In this document: positions 9,451 to 18,571 of the stretch, in pieces
Position numbering within the stretch: the stretch's first letter is position 1
Layout: every line of letters begins with the position of its first letter
Assembly (NCBI RefSeq): GCF_902498745.1
Contig: NZ_LR701479.1
Location: 2,318,881 to 2,382,880 of the forward strand
Length of the DNA stretch: 64,000 nt
Source of the DNA: Erythrobacter sp. EC-HK427
Lineage (GTDB): Bacteria; Pseudomonadota; Alphaproteobacteria; Sphingomonadales; Sphingomonadaceae
Reading direction: 5' to 3'
Notes under the pieces: model-generated
Database searches by the model: none
Seen by the model: the letters and a program-made list of their open reading frames with translations, nothing else
Told to the model about the DNA's origin: nothing
Made by a program: the position numbers and the translations under genes

Positions 9451-9903
9451 TTAGCTCAGCGCCTCTTTCACCCAGCCGCTCGCCTTTGACATATCGAGCA
9501 CGGTCGCGTGGCGGGCTTTGAGTTCGGCCATCACGCGGCCCATATCCTTCATGCCGCCTGCGCCAAGCTCGGCCTTGATCGCTTCGATCGCAGCCTTTGT
9601 CTCGATTTCGCCCAATTGCGTGGGCAGGAATTCCTCGATCACCGCCAGTTCGGCCTGTTCCTGCTCGGCGAGTTCGGTGCGGCCGCCATCTTCGTACATC
9701 TGGATCGACTCGCGGCGCTGCTTGGCCATCTTTTGCAGGACATCGACCACCAGCGCATCGTCATCATCGACCGGCCCCTTGGTGCGCAGTTCGATATCCT
9801 TATCCTTGATCTTCGCGCCGATCAGGCGGAGCGCGGCGGTGCGGGGCTTGTCGCCCGCCTTCATCGCGGTGACGGTTTCGGACTTGATCTGGTCGCGCAG
9901 CAT
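9451..9903 (-). CDS. GatB/YqeY domain protein
   Basis: A 150-residue YqeY-like protein, related to the C-terminal tRNA-binding domain of the amidotransferase subunit GatB. Recognisable features are MLRDQIKSETVTAMKAGDK, TAALRLIGAKIKDKDIE, and LAVIEEFLPTQLGE followed by GGMKDMGRVMAELKARHA. The exact function is not established. In this family the gene often precedes dnaG, as here. The ATG at 9903 gives the family length. Confidence 0.88.
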   Translation of the reverse strand: MLRDQIKSETVTAMKAGDKPRTAALRLIGAKIKDKDIELRTKGPVDDDDALVVDVLQKMAKQRRESIQMYEDGGRTELAEQEQAELAVIEEFLPTQLGEIETKAAIEAIKAELGAGGMKDMGRVMAELKARHATVLDMSKASGWVKEALS

Positions 9904-10052
9904 CGGTTCTCTCGCTAGAATCTGTGGATGGTTGGCCCCTCATGTAGAGGGCCGCGAAATAAAGCCAAGCCCGCGCTTGACGGGAGCACAGTGCACGCTT
10001 AGCCGCTGGGACTTAGCACACATTGCCGGTCAACTGATTCACGGGAGCCACC

Positions 10053-11231
10053 ATGGCCTTTTCCGCCTCTTCGTCTGCGCCCAAGGGAGCTACGGGTGTT
10101 CTCGTTCTTGCTGACGGCACGATCATCTGGGGCAAGGGCTTCGGCGCGACCGGCTCGGCGGTGGGCGAGGTCTGCTTCAACACCGCGATGACGGGGTATC
10201 AGGAAGTGCTGACCGACCCCTCCTACGCCGCGCAGATCGTCACCTTCACCTTCCCGCATATCGGCAATGTCGGCACCAATGGCGAGGACGTCGAAAGCCT
10301 GGTGGAAGGCGCGGTGGGCTGCGTGGTGCGCGAGGAAGTGACGAAGCAGTCCAATTTCCGCAGTGAGACCGAGTTCACCGAATGGATGGCAAAGCACGGC
10401 AAGATCGGCCTCTCGGGCGTCGATACCCGCGCGCTGACCCGCCGCATCCGCCAGACGGGCGCGCCCAATGCGGTGATCGCGCATTCGCCGGAGGGCGTGT
10501 TCGACCTCGATGCGCTGCTCCAGCGGGCGCAGGAATGGCCGGGGCTTGAGGGGATGGACTTGGCCGTGCGGGTGACGCGGGAGGCACGCGAGGATTGGTC
10601 GGGCGGTTACTGGCGGCTGGGCCATGGTTACGGGCGCGCCGCGTGGGACGGTAAGCCCCACGTTGTGGCGATCGACTACGGCGCGAAGGACAATATTTTT
10701 CGCAATCTCGTAAAGGCGGGCGCGCGGGTGACGGTGGTTCCGGCGAAGACCTCGCTAGAAGACATCATGGCGCTCAAACCCGATGGCGTGTTCCTGTCGA
10801 ACGGCCCCGGCGATCCGGCGGCGACGGGGGAATATGCGGTGCCGGTGATCCGCGCGCTGCTGGAGGCGGACGTGCCGCTCTTCGGCATCTGCCTCGGCCA
10901 CCAGATGCTCGCGCTGGCGGCGGGCGCGAAGACGATGAAGATGCACCAGGGGCATAGAGGCGCGAACCATCCGGTGCAGCGTGTCGGCGAAAACTGGGGC
11001 GCGAGCGCGGGACTGGTCGAGATCACCAGCATGAACCACGGCTTCGCGGTGGATGCTGCGACCTTGCCCGAAGGCGTGGAGCAAACCCACGTGTCGCTGT
11101 TCGACGGCTCGAACTGCGGGATCGCGATTGCAGGGAAGAAGGCGTTCGGGGTGCAGTATCACCCGGAAGCGAGCCCGGGGCCGCAGGACAGTTTCTATCT
11201 GTTCGAAAGGTTTGTGGGGATGTTGGGATAG
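10053..11231 (+). CDS. carA: Carbamoyl phosphate synthase small subunit
   Basis: CarA is the glutaminase subunit that supplies ammonia to CarB for carbamoyl phosphate, the precursor of arginine and pyrimidines. The 392-residue protein has the N-terminal CPSase domain (GFGATGSAVGEVCFNTAMTG) and a class I glutamine amidotransferase domain with the nucleophile in FGICLGHQMLALAAG and the catalytic His/Glu in QYHPEASPGP. The ATG at 10053 is preceded by GGGAGCCACC. The spacer 9904-10052 contains TTGACG at about 9976 but no convincing -10 box. CarB lies 2.1 kb downstream, separated by accessory sequence. Confidence 0.97.
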   Translation: MAFSASSSAPKGATGVLVLADGTIIWGKGFGATGSAVGEVCFNTAMTGYQEVLTDPSYAAQIVTFTFPHIGNVGTNGEDVESLVEGAVGCVVREEVTKQSNFRSETEFTEWMAKHGKIGLSGVDTRALTRRIRQTGAPNAVIAHSPEGVFDLDALLQRAQEWPGLEGMDLAVRVTREAREDWSGGYWRLGHGYGRAAWDGKPHVVAIDYGAKDNIFRNLVKAGARVTVVPAKTSLEDIMALKPDGVFLSNGPGDPAATGEYAVPVIRALLEADVPLFGICLGHQMLALAAGAKTMKMHQGHRGANHPVQRVGENWGASAGLVEITSMNHGFAVDAATLPEGVEQTHVSLFDGSNCGIAIAGKKAFGVQYHPEASPGPQDSFYLFERFVGMLG

Positions 11232-11234
11232 CCT

Positions 11235-11663
11235 ATGGCGAATTGGCGTAAAATCGCTGGAGTGTCAGGCTGTGTAGTACTGCTCGTCGGCTTTTTGATT
11301 CTAAGTCCGGGACTTCTTTTTGGAGCAATGCTTATCGCGGCATCAGAGCGGACAATTTATGAGCGAGTTGAGTCCCCAGATGGCTCGCGTGAAGCCAGAG
11401 TTCAATTTGACGATGCTGGCGCAGTTAGCGGATACCACCGCGTCGTCTTCGTCAAAAGTTCTTGGAACCCAAGCGATACACCAAGACTGAGTTGTCGAGC
11501 CTTTTGGGGTCATGGCCAAGCCGACATAACCCTCCGCTGGGATGACGACACGACCCTGGTCATCGAGCATCACGTAGCCCCTCAAAACGTCCGTGATGTA
11601 GCTGAAAATTGCGGACCGGTCCGAATTGTCTCGATACCTACAACTCCTTTTGAGAATTTCTAA
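11235..11663 (+). CDS. Hypothetical single-pass membrane protein (142 aa)
   Basis: No family recognised with confidence. Residues 7-37 form a hydrophobic anchor (VSGCVVLLVGFLILSPGLLF), followed by an extracytoplasmic domain with the pattern ESPDGSREARVQF, seen in several small lipoprotein or DUF5412-like proteins. Base composition is lower in GC than carA and codon use differs, which suggests acquisition. It begins 3 bp after carA, and its TAA overlaps the ATG of the next gene (TAATG), so it belongs to the carA operon. Confidence 0.6.
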   Translation: MANWRKIAGVSGCVVLLVGFLILSPGLLFGAMLIAASERTIYERVESPDGSREARVQFDDAGAVSGYHRVVFVKSSWNPSDTPRLSCRAFWGHGQADITLRWDDDTTLVIEHHVAPQNVRDVAENCGPVRIVSIPTTPFENF

Positions 11664-11714
11664 TGCCTGCCCGACTCGCTATCTCCTCCATCTTCGCCAG
11701 CGGCGCGACCCGCT

Positions 11715-11825
11715 CCCTTCCCATTGGGGAAGGGTTGGGGATGGGGGTTCGACGGTGAAAGGGCAGGGCTACCTTTCGGGCGTTGTACACCCATCCCCCA
11801 ACCCCTTCCCTCAAGGGAAGGGGGG
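11715..11825. repeat. REPIN-like inverted palindrome pair
   Basis: CCCTTCCCATTGGGGAAGGG (11715-11734) is followed by the tail TTGGGGATGGGGGTTC. After about 40 bases comes the inverted tail CCCATCCCCCAACC and a second palindrome CCTTCCCTCAAGGGAAGG ending near 11825. This is the arrangement of a REPIN: two REP palindromes in inverted orientation around a short spacer. It lies immediately downstream of the DUF559 stop codon. Confidence 0.8.
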
Positions 11826-11829
11826 CTTT

Positions 11830-12183
11830 TCAGCACTCATTTCTCGCCAGAGCAATCTCCTCCGCAATCACGTGCAGCACGCCGTCGATATTGCCGAGGA
11901 CTTCGTTGTTCCAGAACCGGATCACCTTGTAGCCATGCGCTTCGATCACCCGCGTCCGGCCCGCGTCCGTGCCACTCTCCGCGTGCTGCCCGCCGTCGAG
12001 CTCGATGGCGAGGCGCAGTTTTCGGCAGGCGAAGTCGGCGATGAAGTCTCCGATCCGGTGCTGGCGAGTGAAGGTCGCGTCACAGAATTGGCTGGCGCGC
12101 AGGTGCTGCCAGAGGCGCGTCTCCGCTTCGGTGGGATTGTTGCGCATTTCGCGCGCGAGTTGGGTCAAACGCTTTTTGGCCAC
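11830..12183 (-). CDS. DUF559 domain protein (endonuclease-like fold)
   Basis: A 117-residue protein of the DUF559 family, related by predicted fold to Vsr/PD-(D/E)XK-like nucleases. The motifs are clear: MRNNPTEAETRLWQHLR, then IGDFIADFACRKLRLAIELDGGQH with the likely catalytic Asp/Glu residues, then GYKVIRFWNNEVLGNIDGVL. No function is established for the family. I chose the GTG at 12183 because upstream codons are repeat-derived (a TTG at 12213 would add GKGWDGGST-like repeat sequence); ATG at 12147 is an alternative. Palindromic repeats lie on both sides. Confidence 0.85.
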   Translation of the reverse strand: MAKKRLTQLAREMRNNPTEAETRLWQHLRASQFCDATFTRQHRIGDFIADFACRKLRLAIELDGGQHAESGTDAGRTRVIEAHGYKVIRFWNNEVLGNIDGVLHVIAEEIALARNEC

Positions 12184-12187
12184 CGTG

Positions 12188-12286
12188 GAACCCCCATCCC
12201 AACCCTTCCCCAAGGGGAAGGGCTATCAGCTTCGTCAAACTCTTGCACCACCAAATTCGCCTCCCCGTGGGGAGGGGTTAGGGGTG
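12188..12286. repeat. Palindrome pair at the 5' side of the DUF559 gene
   Basis: An inverted tail GAACCCCCATCCCAACC leads into the palindrome CTTCCCCAAGGGGAAG near 12222; after about 40 bases a second palindrome CCTCCCCGTGGGGAGG (12260-12275) leads into the tail GGTTAGGGGTG. The second tail ends just before the interrupted signal-peptide sequence resumes. Confidence 0.75.
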
Positions 12287-12896
12287 CGTGTGCGGCGCTA
12301 GCTAGCCTCGCGCTTCTCGCAGCCATGCCTGCCGCCGCCCAAGACATAACCCCCGTCTCCGTCCAACTTATGGAAGGCGTCGCTTTCATCGGCGAGGGCG
12401 GGGTTGAGCTTCAATCGGGGGTGGACGATACGGCCGTCGCCAGCTTCTGGCGGCCGCTGCAATATAACCATCAGGGCGAAGTGCTCGCGGGCCGCATGGA
12501 GTGCCGCGCGGCGGCCAAGCGCGAGCCCTATCGCGCCGCGCTCTACCAGCTTGAGCAGGTGCACGCGGCCAATCTTGCGCAGGAGCGGCTGCGTGGTTTC
12601 GAGGAGCTCGACACCCGCAGCGCGCCGGGCGATGTGGTCAGCCGGCTTGACGTGATGGGCCGCCGGACCTCGCCGCTGCGGTATCAGGTGCTCACCTATG
12701 TCGCCGTGCGCACCGGCAGCGATCTGGTGAGCATCCGCCAAAGCTGCACCTTCCTGCGCGATGGCCGCGTCTACCGGCAGGATTTTATGCGCTATGTGGA
12801 CCGCCACACCAGCTTCGTTATCGTCCTGCCGCCGCCCGCCAGCGCAGACCCGCTGACGGCACCCACTCTTGATAGCCTTGTGGACATCGAAACCTA

Positions 12897-12935
12897 ATGC
12901 CCGAACGTAACGACATCTCCTCCATCGGCGCTGGC
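12897..12935 (+). pseudogene. Displaced copy of the carB 5' end
   Basis: The ATG overlapping the secreted-gene stop (TAATG) encodes MPERNDISSIGAG. The genuine carB start 477 bp downstream encodes [16 protein letters not shown]. The DNA GACATCTCCTCCATC is identical, and GGCGCTGGC follows in both, with 9 bp (CTCGTCATC) missing here between two ATC triplets. The frame then diverges and ends at a TGA near 12984. I infer that carB once began here. Confidence 0.55.
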
Positions 12936-12982
12936 ATGCAGGGCATTTGCCACCTGTTCGGGAAGTTCTCGGGGGTGCTGGG

Positions 12983-13390
12983 GTGAGTCTGCCGATAATG
13001 GATCAACGTCAGGCCGATCTGACGCTGCTGATGACGGTGGTCGGGCGGTCGAATGACCGCAATCCTTCCGTCAGGAGCCTGCACTGGATCAGAAACCATC
13101 TGGCTTCGGGGGGATATCTGACCCCGGAGCAGTTCCAGTCTGCGCTCGACACCCTGATCGGGCATGGGTTTATCGCGCTCGAAAAGCCAGAGAGCGGCGA
13201 TCGCGAATTGCTGCGCATCTGCGACTCGGGGCTGGCTTGGGTAAAATCGAATATCCGCGTGTATGTAGACGAGAAACCGATGTGGGAGCCGCTGCGCGAA
13301 GACTGGCAAATGACACCGCCTGCGCCTGAAGCAGGGCCCCTCCACACCACGACTGACAATGAAGGCAGTACCGATGCCGAAAAGAACTGA
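12983..13390 (+). CDS. Hypothetical protein overlapping the carB start
   Basis: A 135-residue protein from the GTG at 12983 (or about 130 from the ATG at 12998). No family recognised. Residues 30-80, with [20 protein letters not shown] followed by [14 protein letters not shown], have the helix-rich, strand-turn pattern of a small winged-helix domain, but this is a guess. The C-terminus is low-complexity and acidic. Its last 17 bases overlap the start of carB, so the two are coupled. It lies between the displaced and the genuine carB starts, which suggests that it was inserted there. Confidence 0.6.
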   Translation: MSLPIMDQRQADLTLLMTVVGRSNDRNPSVRSLHWIRNHLASGGYLTPEQFQSALDTLIGHGFIALEKPESGDRELLRICDSGLAWVKSNIRVYVDEKPMWEPLREDWQMTPPAPEAGPLHTTTDNEGSTDAEKN

Positions 13391-16300
13391 CATCTCCTCC
13401 ATCCTCGTCATCGGCGCTGGCCCGATTATCATCGGCCAGGCGTGCGAGTTCGATTACTCGGGCACGCAGGCGATCAAGGCGCTGAAGGAGGACGGGTATC
13501 GCGTCATCCTCGTGAACAGCAATCCCGCCACGATCATGACCGATCAGGACATGGCGGACGCCACCTATATTGAGCCGATTACGCCCGATATCGTCGCCAA
13601 GATCATCGCCAAGGAACGGCCCGATGCGCTGCTGCCGACGATGGGCGGGCAGACCGCATTGAATTGCGCGCTGGCGCTGGATGCGGATGGCACGTTGGCA
13701 AAATACGGGGTCGAGATGATCGGCGCGAAGGCCGATGTGATCGACAAGGCGGAAAACCGGATGCGCTTTCGCGATGCAATGGACGCGATCGGGCTGGAAA
13801 GCGCGCGCAGCGGCACCGCGCATACGCTGGAGGAGGCCTATGCCATCCTCGAACGCACCGGCCTGCCCAGCATTATCCGCCCCAGCTTCACCATGGGCGG
13901 GACGGGCGGGGGCATCGCCTACAACCGGCAGGAATTCGAGCGGATCGTGCGCAGCGGGCTCGATGCCAGCCCCACCACCGAAGTGCTGATCGAGGAATCG
14001 CTGCTCGGCTGGAAAGAATACGAGATGGAAGTTGTCCGCGACCGGAACGACAACTGCATCATCATCTGCTCCATCGAAAATGTCGATCCGATGGGCGTGC
14101 ATACGGGGGATTCGATCACCGTCGCTCCCGCGCTGACGCTGACCGATAAGGAATACCAGATCATGCGCACCGCCAGCATCAATGTGCTGCGCGAAATCGG
14201 TGTGGAAACAGGCGGATCGAACGTGCAGTTCGCAGTCAATCCGAAGGATGGCCGCCTGATCGTGATCGAGATGAACCCGCGTGTCTCGCGCTCATCCGCG
14301 CTTGCATCCAAGGCCACCGGCTTCCCAATCGCGCGCGTCGCGGCGAAGCTGGCGGTGGGATACACGCTGGACGAGATTACCAACGAAATCACCGGCGCGA
14401 CGCCTGCCAGCTTCGAACCGACGATTGATTACGTGGTCACCAAAGTCCCGCGCTTCGCCTTCGAGAAGTTCAAGGGCGCAGAGCCGCTGCTTTCCACTGC
14501 GATGAAATCGGTCGGTGAAGTCATGGCGATTGGCCGCAACTTCAAGGAAAGCCTGCAAAAGGCGCTGCGCGGGCTGGAAACCGGGCTCGACGGGTTCAAC
14601 CGGATGCCTGCCCTGGAAGGGGCGGCTCGCGAGGCGATTACCGCCGCGCTCAGCCAGGCAACGCCCGACCGCTTGCTAAATGCCGGGCAAGCCTTCCGCG
14701 AAGGCTTCACCGTCGATGAAATCCACGCGATCACGCATTACGACAAGTGGTTCCTGCGGCATATCGAGGAGATTATCGCCGAGGAAAAGCGCATCGGCAC
14801 CGATGGCCTGCCCAACAGTGCAGACGAGCTGCGCCGCCTGAAAGCGATGGGCTTTTCCGATAAACGTCTCGCCACTTTGGCGGTGCGTTCGGTGGGTGTC
14901 GCTGGCGGTCTGGGGGAAACGCAGGCGAAGCGCAGCGGGCTGCTCCACGATGCCCTGCGCGCCATGGCGGGCGCTACCAGCGAGGCCGAGGTGCGCGAGC
15001 TGCGCGAGAAGCTCGGCGTGCTGCCCGTCTACAAGCGGATCGATAGCTGCGCGGCGGAATTCGAAGCAATCACGCCCTATATGTATTCGACCTACGAAGC
15101 CCCCAGCTTTGGGGTGGCCGAGAACGAGGCTGACCCGTCCGAGCGCGAGAAAATCGTCATTCTCGGCGGCGGGCCGAACCGGATCGGGCAGGGGATCGAG
15201 TTCGATTACTGCTGCGTCCACGCCTGCTTCGCGCTCTCCGAAGCGGGCTATGAAACGATCATGGTCAACTGCAATCCGGAAACGGTTTCGACCGATTATG
15301 ATACATCCGACCGCCTCTATTTCGAACCTTTGACCGCTGAGGATGTGCTCGAAATCCTGCGGGTTGAGCAGTCCAAGGGCACGCTCAAAGGCGTGATCGT
15401 GCAGTTTGGCGGGCAGACGCCGCTCAAGCTGGCGGGCGCGCTGGAGGCGGCGGGAATCCCAATCCTCGGCACCAGTCCGGATGCGATTGATCTTGCCGAA
15501 GACCGCGAGCGGTTCGCTAGGCTCGTCAACCAGCTGAAGCTGAAACAGCCCGAAAACGGCATTGCCTACAGCCATGAGGAGGCGCTCGCGGTGGCGCATC
15601 GCATCGGGTATCCGGTGCTGCTGCGCCCCAGCTACGTGCTCGGCGGGCGGGCGATGGAGATTGTCGACAGCGACGCGCAGCTGGAAAACTACATCAACAC
15701 CGCGGTGGAAGTCTCGGGTGAATCGCCGGTTTTGGTCGACCAGTATCTGCGCGATGCGATCGAATGCGATGTCGATGTGCTGTGCGACGGGCAAGACGTC
15801 GTGGTGGCGGGCGTGATGCAGCATATCGAGGAGGCGGGCGTCCATTCGGGCGACAGCGCCTGTTCACTACCGCCCTACAGCCTGCCCGACGCAATCGTTG
15901 ACGAGCTGGAGCGCCAGTCCGAAGCTCTGGCCCGTGCGCTCAAAGTGTGCGGGCTGATGAATGTGCAATTCGCCATCAAACAGGGCGAAGTGTATCTCAT
16001 CGAGGTCAACCCCCGCGCCAGCCGCACCGTGCCCTTCGTCGCCAAGGCCACCGGCTCGCAAATCGCCAAAATCGCCGCGCGGGTGATGGCGGGGGAGAAA
16101 CTGGCGGACTTGCCGCCTGTCAAACGCGATATCGACTATATCGCGGTGAAGGAGGCGGTGTTCCCCTTCGCCCGCTTCCCCGGCTCCGATCCCGTGCTCA
16201 CACCGGAAATGAAGTCAACCGGCGAAGTGATGGGGATCGACAAGGATTTCCCCACCGCCTTCACCAAGTCGCAAATCGCCGAAGGCACGCGCCTGCCAGA

Positions 16301-16703
16301 GAAGGGGTGTATGTTCGTCTCGGTCAAGGATGGCGACAAGGCGCAGATTGTCGAACCGGTGCGCAAGCTGATCGATTATGGCTTCACCGCCATCGCCACC
16401 GGCGGCACGCAGGCCTATCTGCGCGAACAGGGCTTGCCGGTGGAGCGGGTGAACAAGGTGGCCGAGGGGCGGCCGCATATCGTCGACAAGATCATCGATG
16501 GTGAGATCGCGCTGGTGTTCAACACCACAGAGGGCTGGCAGAGCCACAAGGACAGCCAATCCATCCGCGCCTCGGCGCTGGAAGCGCGGGTTCCCTACTA
16601 CACCACCGCTGCCGCTTGCGATGCTGTGGCAACCGCGATTGTCTCGGTTTCTGCGGCTGACCTTGCAGTCAAGAGCCTGCAGGACTATTATAGCGGGAAA
16701 TAG
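13374..16703 (+). CDS. carB: Carbamoyl phosphate synthase large subunit
   Basis: CarB makes carbamoyl phosphate from bicarbonate, ammonia and two ATP. The 1109-residue protein has the two homologous ATP-grasp halves (first begins [20 protein letters not shown]; second [20 protein letters not shown]), an oligomerisation segment between them, and a C-terminal MGS-like allosteric domain ([18 protein letters not shown]). The start MPKRTDISS at 13374 is set by homology and by the GGCAGTACC upstream; an in-frame start at 13359 is less likely. It is separated from carA by accessory genes. Confidence 0.97.
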   Translation: MPKRTDISSILVIGAGPIIIGQACEFDYSGTQAIKALKEDGYRVILVNSNPATIMTDQDMADATYIEPITPDIVAKIIAKERPDALLPTMGGQTALNCALALDADGTLAKYGVEMIGAKADVIDKAENRMRFRDAMDAIGLESARSGTAHTLEEAYAILERTGLPSIIRPSFTMGGTGGGIAYNRQEFERIVRSGLDASPTTEVLIEESLLGWKEYEMEVVRDRNDNCIIICSIENVDPMGVHTGDSITVAPALTLTDKEYQIMRTASINVLREIGVETGGSNVQFAVNPKDGRLIVIEMNPRVSRSSALASKATGFPIARVAAKLAVGYTLDEITNEITGATPASFEPTIDYVVTKVPRFAFEKFKGAEPLLSTAMKSVGEVMAIGRNFKESLQKALRGLETGLDGFNRMPALEGAAREAITAALSQATPDRLLNAGQAFREGFTVDEIHAITHYDKWFLRHIEEIIAEEKRIGTDGLPNSADELRRLKAMGFSDKRLATLAVRSVGVAGGLGETQAKRSGLLHDALRAMAGATSEAEVRELREKLGVLPVYKRIDSCAAEFEAITPYMYSTYEAPSFGVAENEADPSEREKIVILGGGPNRIGQGIEFDYCCVHACFALSEAGYETIMVNCNPETVSTDYDTSDRLYFEPLTAEDVLEILRVEQSKGTLKGVIVQFGGQTPLKLAGALEAAGIPILGTSPDAIDLAEDRERFARLVNQLKLKQPENGIAYSHEEALAVAHRIGYPVLLRPSYVLGGRAMEIVDSDAQLENYINTAVEVSGESPVLVDQYLRDAIECDVDVLCDGQDVVVAGVMQHIEEAGVHSGDSACSLPPYSLPDAIVDELERQSEALARALKVCGLMNVQFAIKQGEVYLIEVNPRASRTVPFVAKATGSQIAKIAARVMAGEKLADLPPVKRDIDYIAVKEAVFPFARFPGSDPVLTPEMKSTGEVMGIDKDFPTAFTKSQIAEGTRLPEKGCMFVSVKDGDKAQIVEPVRKLIDYGFTAIATGGTQAYLREQGLPVERVNKVAEGRPHIVDKIIDGEIALVFNTTEGWQSHKDSQSIRASALEARVPYYTTAAACDAVATAIVSVSAADLAVKSLQDYYSGK

Positions 16704-16801
16704 ACACCGTTTCTCCCTCCATTCCGACCCGCGCCAGCCGCCTATGCAGGGCGGGGCAGGCTCGTTTTGACGGGTGATCTGACACAAGACAGGAAGTGCC
16801 A

Positions 16802-17269
16802 ATGCAGAAAGTGCCGATGCTTGCGGAAGGCTACGAAAAGCTGACCGCCGATTTGAAAGCATTGCGGGCAGAGCGCCCCAAAATCGTCGAGGCGATCGAG
16901 GAAGCTCGCGCGCATGGCGATCTCTCGGAAAACGCCGAGTATCACGCCGCGAAGGAGCGCCAGGGCCAGGTCGAAGCGCAGATCGCCGAGCTGGAAGACA
17001 AGACCAGCCGCGCACAGATTATCGATCCTGCCACGCTGTCCGGTGATCGTGTGGTGTTCGGCGCGACGGTGACGGTGCTCGATGAAGACGACAAGCCGTG
17101 CAAATACCAGATCGTCGGCCAGGCAGAGAGCGACGCGAAGGTCGGCCGTGTTTCCTACGAAAGCCCGCTCGCCCGCGCATTGATCGGCAAAAGCGTTGGT
17201 GACGAGATTGAGGTAACCGTGCCTTCGGGTGAGAAGTTCTATCTCATCAAGAAGATCGAATTCATCTAG
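16802..17269 (+). CDS. greA: Transcription elongation factor GreA
   Basis: GreA enters the RNA polymerase secondary channel and stimulates transcript cleavage in stalled complexes. The 155-residue protein begins [20 protein letters not shown]; its N-terminal coiled coil carries [16 protein letters not shown], with the acidic tip, and the C-terminal FKBP-like domain ends [13 protein letters not shown]. The ATG at 16802 is preferred over a GTG at 16796 because AGGAAG lies at suitable spacing upstream. It follows carB by 98 bp. Confidence 0.96.
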   Translation: MQKVPMLAEGYEKLTADLKALRAERPKIVEAIEEARAHGDLSENAEYHAAKERQGQVEAQIAELEDKTSRAQIIDPATLSGDRVVFGATVTVLDEDDKPCKYQIVGQAESDAKVGRVSYESPLARALIGKSVGDEIEVTVPSGEKFYLIKKIEFI

Positions 17270-17291
17270 AATTCTCTGGGGGGGCAAGAGC

Positions 17292-17771
17292 ATGAATTGG
17301 GACGCGGTATCGGCAATCAGCGACATCACCGCAGCTTTCGCGGTCGTAGCTAGCCTATGGTATCTGGCAGCCCAGATTAGACAAAATACCAAGGCGATTA
17401 CCGCGAATTCGCGCCAAGGATTACTGGACGCTGATTTGGCGCTGATTTCCAAATTCATAGATCATGGCGTTGATCCGCATTTGATCTCCGATGATGACGA
17501 TATTTCTCCGGAGAATGAGCGCAGGATCACATGGATGGTCATCAAGGCCCTGCGAATCCGCGAATTTGCATGGCATCAACATAGAGCCGGGATTTTGGAT
17601 CGCGAAAGCTGGGATTCCTATATGGCCCCGATCCCGAATATGTTTGCGACTGCTCGCGCAAGAAAAGTCCTCGATTTTTACACCGGTGACGCCGAGTTTC
17701 TGACCGATATCAGGGGGCGAATCAGCCCGCAGGCAGTTCCGGCTCCAACAACCGGTGCAGATGCACGATGA
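17292..17771 (+). CDS. Hypothetical membrane-anchored protein (159 aa)
   Basis: Begins MNWDAVSAISDITAAFAVVA, giving one N-terminal transmembrane helix (to about residue 25), then a soluble helical domain with AAQIRQNTKAITANSRQG. Proteins with this pattern are common as uncharacterised proteins in marine bacteria; no function is known to me. Codon use is more AT-rich than in greA. The ATG at 17292 is preceded by GGGGGGCAAGAG. Its 3' end overlaps the convergent DUF4170 gene by 50 bp. Confidence 0.6.
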   Translation: MNWDAVSAISDITAAFAVVASLWYLAAQIRQNTKAITANSRQGLLDADLALISKFIDHGVDPHLISDDDDISPENERRITWMVIKALRIREFAWHQHRAGILDRESWDSYMAPIPNMFATARARKVLDFYTGDAEFLTDIRGRISPQAVPAPTTGADAR

Positions 17772-17961
17772 CGTATTTCATCTCGGCATCGTCTACCGTG
17801 CGCTGCGCCCAGCCGCGCCAGGCGTGTTCGGCTTCGGCATAGCTGGGATAAAAGCCGACGACGTGAATGTCCTTCAAATCCTGGAATTCCACGGTGCGCG
17901 GATCATTTACCCGGCCGCCGATCACCATGTGGAGCAGCTGGCTGTCATGCGTGTCGGACAT
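17722..17961 (-). CDS. DUF4170 domain protein
   Basis: A 79-residue protein with the features of DUF4170, a small alphaproteobacterial family of unknown function: HMVIGGRVNDPRTVEFQDLK, GFYPSYAEAEHAWRGWAQRT and KYVIVHLHRLLEP. The start MSDTHDSQ at 17961 is chosen over an upstream start at 17988 on family length. It converges on the preceding hypothetical gene with overlapping 3' ends, so one annotated end may be imprecise. Confidence 0.8.
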   Translation of the reverse strand: MSDTHDSQLLHMVIGGRVNDPRTVEFQDLKDIHVVGFYPSYAEAEHAWRGWAQRTVDDAEMKYVIVHLHRLLEPELPAG

Positions 17962-18051
17962 CGATTTTCCCTCAGAGGCTGAATGCAATTGCGCGCCCTA
18001 TCGGCAATGCCGGCAGGACGCGCAAGGGTGTTCTTGAAGGAAATTCGCGGA

Positions 18052-18555
18052 CTAGCGGCGGCCCAATGCGCGGGCGAGAGCCTTGCCGGTTTCGCGGCGG
18101 GCGATGCGCGCGGCATCGGCGGCATCGCCAACCTTGTGCGCGGCGCTGCGCTTCAGCGAGCGGGCGCGGTCGCCTGCAACATCGGTCAGATCTTCCGCCC
18201 GGCGTGCGCCTTCGCGGCCCAGTTCGCTGGCATCGTCCATCAGTTGCGACGCAAAGCCGCTGGCGATTTCCGCGCCGATGGTCGCTAGGCTCGCCGCCTT
18301 CGCGCCGCCACGGATCGCTGCCTGACGCGGGCCCTTGAAGGCGCTCGCAATCAGAATGCCGAGCAACACGCCGCCCGCAGCCGAGGCAACCGGGTGCTTT
18401 TTGACAAAGGTGGTGAAGGCCTCGCCCGCATCCGCGGCGCTATCGGCGGCGCGGGTGGCAAGGCTCTGCTCGCTCAGCTGCGCCTCGCGCGCTTCGGCGG
18501 CGGCGATGCGGGCTTTGATCTCTTCGCGTTTTTCCTGAATGGTGGGAGCGTTCAT
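18052..18555 (-). CDS. YqjD/DUF883-like membrane-associated protein (167 aa)
   Basis: Last of four minus-strand genes. The N-terminus is a charged helix (KREEIKARIAAAEAREAQ), followed by one hydrophobic segment (HPVASAAGGVLLGILIASAF) and a long Ala/Arg/Asp-rich helix that could form a coiled coil. This layout resembles ElaB/YqjD-type inner-membrane proteins that bind ribosomes in E. coli, but similarity is general. The ATG at 18555 has GGAGAACTCCC upstream; the frame above it is out-of-phase coding of the preceding gene. Confidence 0.65.
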   Translation of the reverse strand: MNAPTIQEKREEIKARIAAAEAREAQLSEQSLATRAADSAADAGEAFTTFVKKHPVASAAGGVLLGILIASAFKGPRQAAIRGGAKAASLATIGAEIASGFASQLMDDASELGREGARRAEDLTDVAGDRARSLKRSAAHKVGDAADAARIARRETGKALARALGRR

Positions 18556-18571
18556 GGGAGTTCTCCAAATC

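Larger units (their letters stand above)
11700..12291. mobile_element. Palindrome-flanked DUF559 insertion unit (about 0.6 kb)
   Basis: The segment that interrupts the secreted-protein gene consists of a REPIN-like pair (11715-11825), a minus-strand DUF559 gene, and a second palindrome pair (12188-12286). A 7-base direct repeat GCGGCGC occurs at both edges (11700-11706 and 12292-12298) and could be a target duplication, but precise loss of one copy leaves the frame off by one, so the exact ends are uncertain. No transposase is present. That the unit inserted as a block is an inference from the restored reading frame. Confidence 0.6.
11663..12897 (+). pseudogene. Secreted protein gene split in its signal peptide by a DUF559/palindrome unit
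   Basis: The ATG at 11663 overlaps the preceding stop (TAATG) and encodes MPARLAISSIFA, then runs into palindromic repeat and stops. From 12292 an open frame encodes AALASLALLAAMPAAAQ followed by DITPVSVQLMEG and about 180 residues of exported protein ending at 12897. Joining 11663-11698 to 12292-12897 gives exactly 642 bases (213 codons plus stop) with a textbook signal peptide. No ATG, GTG or TTG lies in frame between the repeat and the hydrophobic core; the next ATG (12325) would remove most of the signal. The mature family is not recognised. Its TAA overlaps the displaced carB start. Confidence 0.75.

Noticed and set aside
11700-12298. GCGGCGC at both ends of the DUF559 unit as a proven target-site duplication
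   Set aside because: Collapsing the two copies leaves the host frame shifted by one base, and a 7-base GC-only match is likely by chance; kept only as a possibility.
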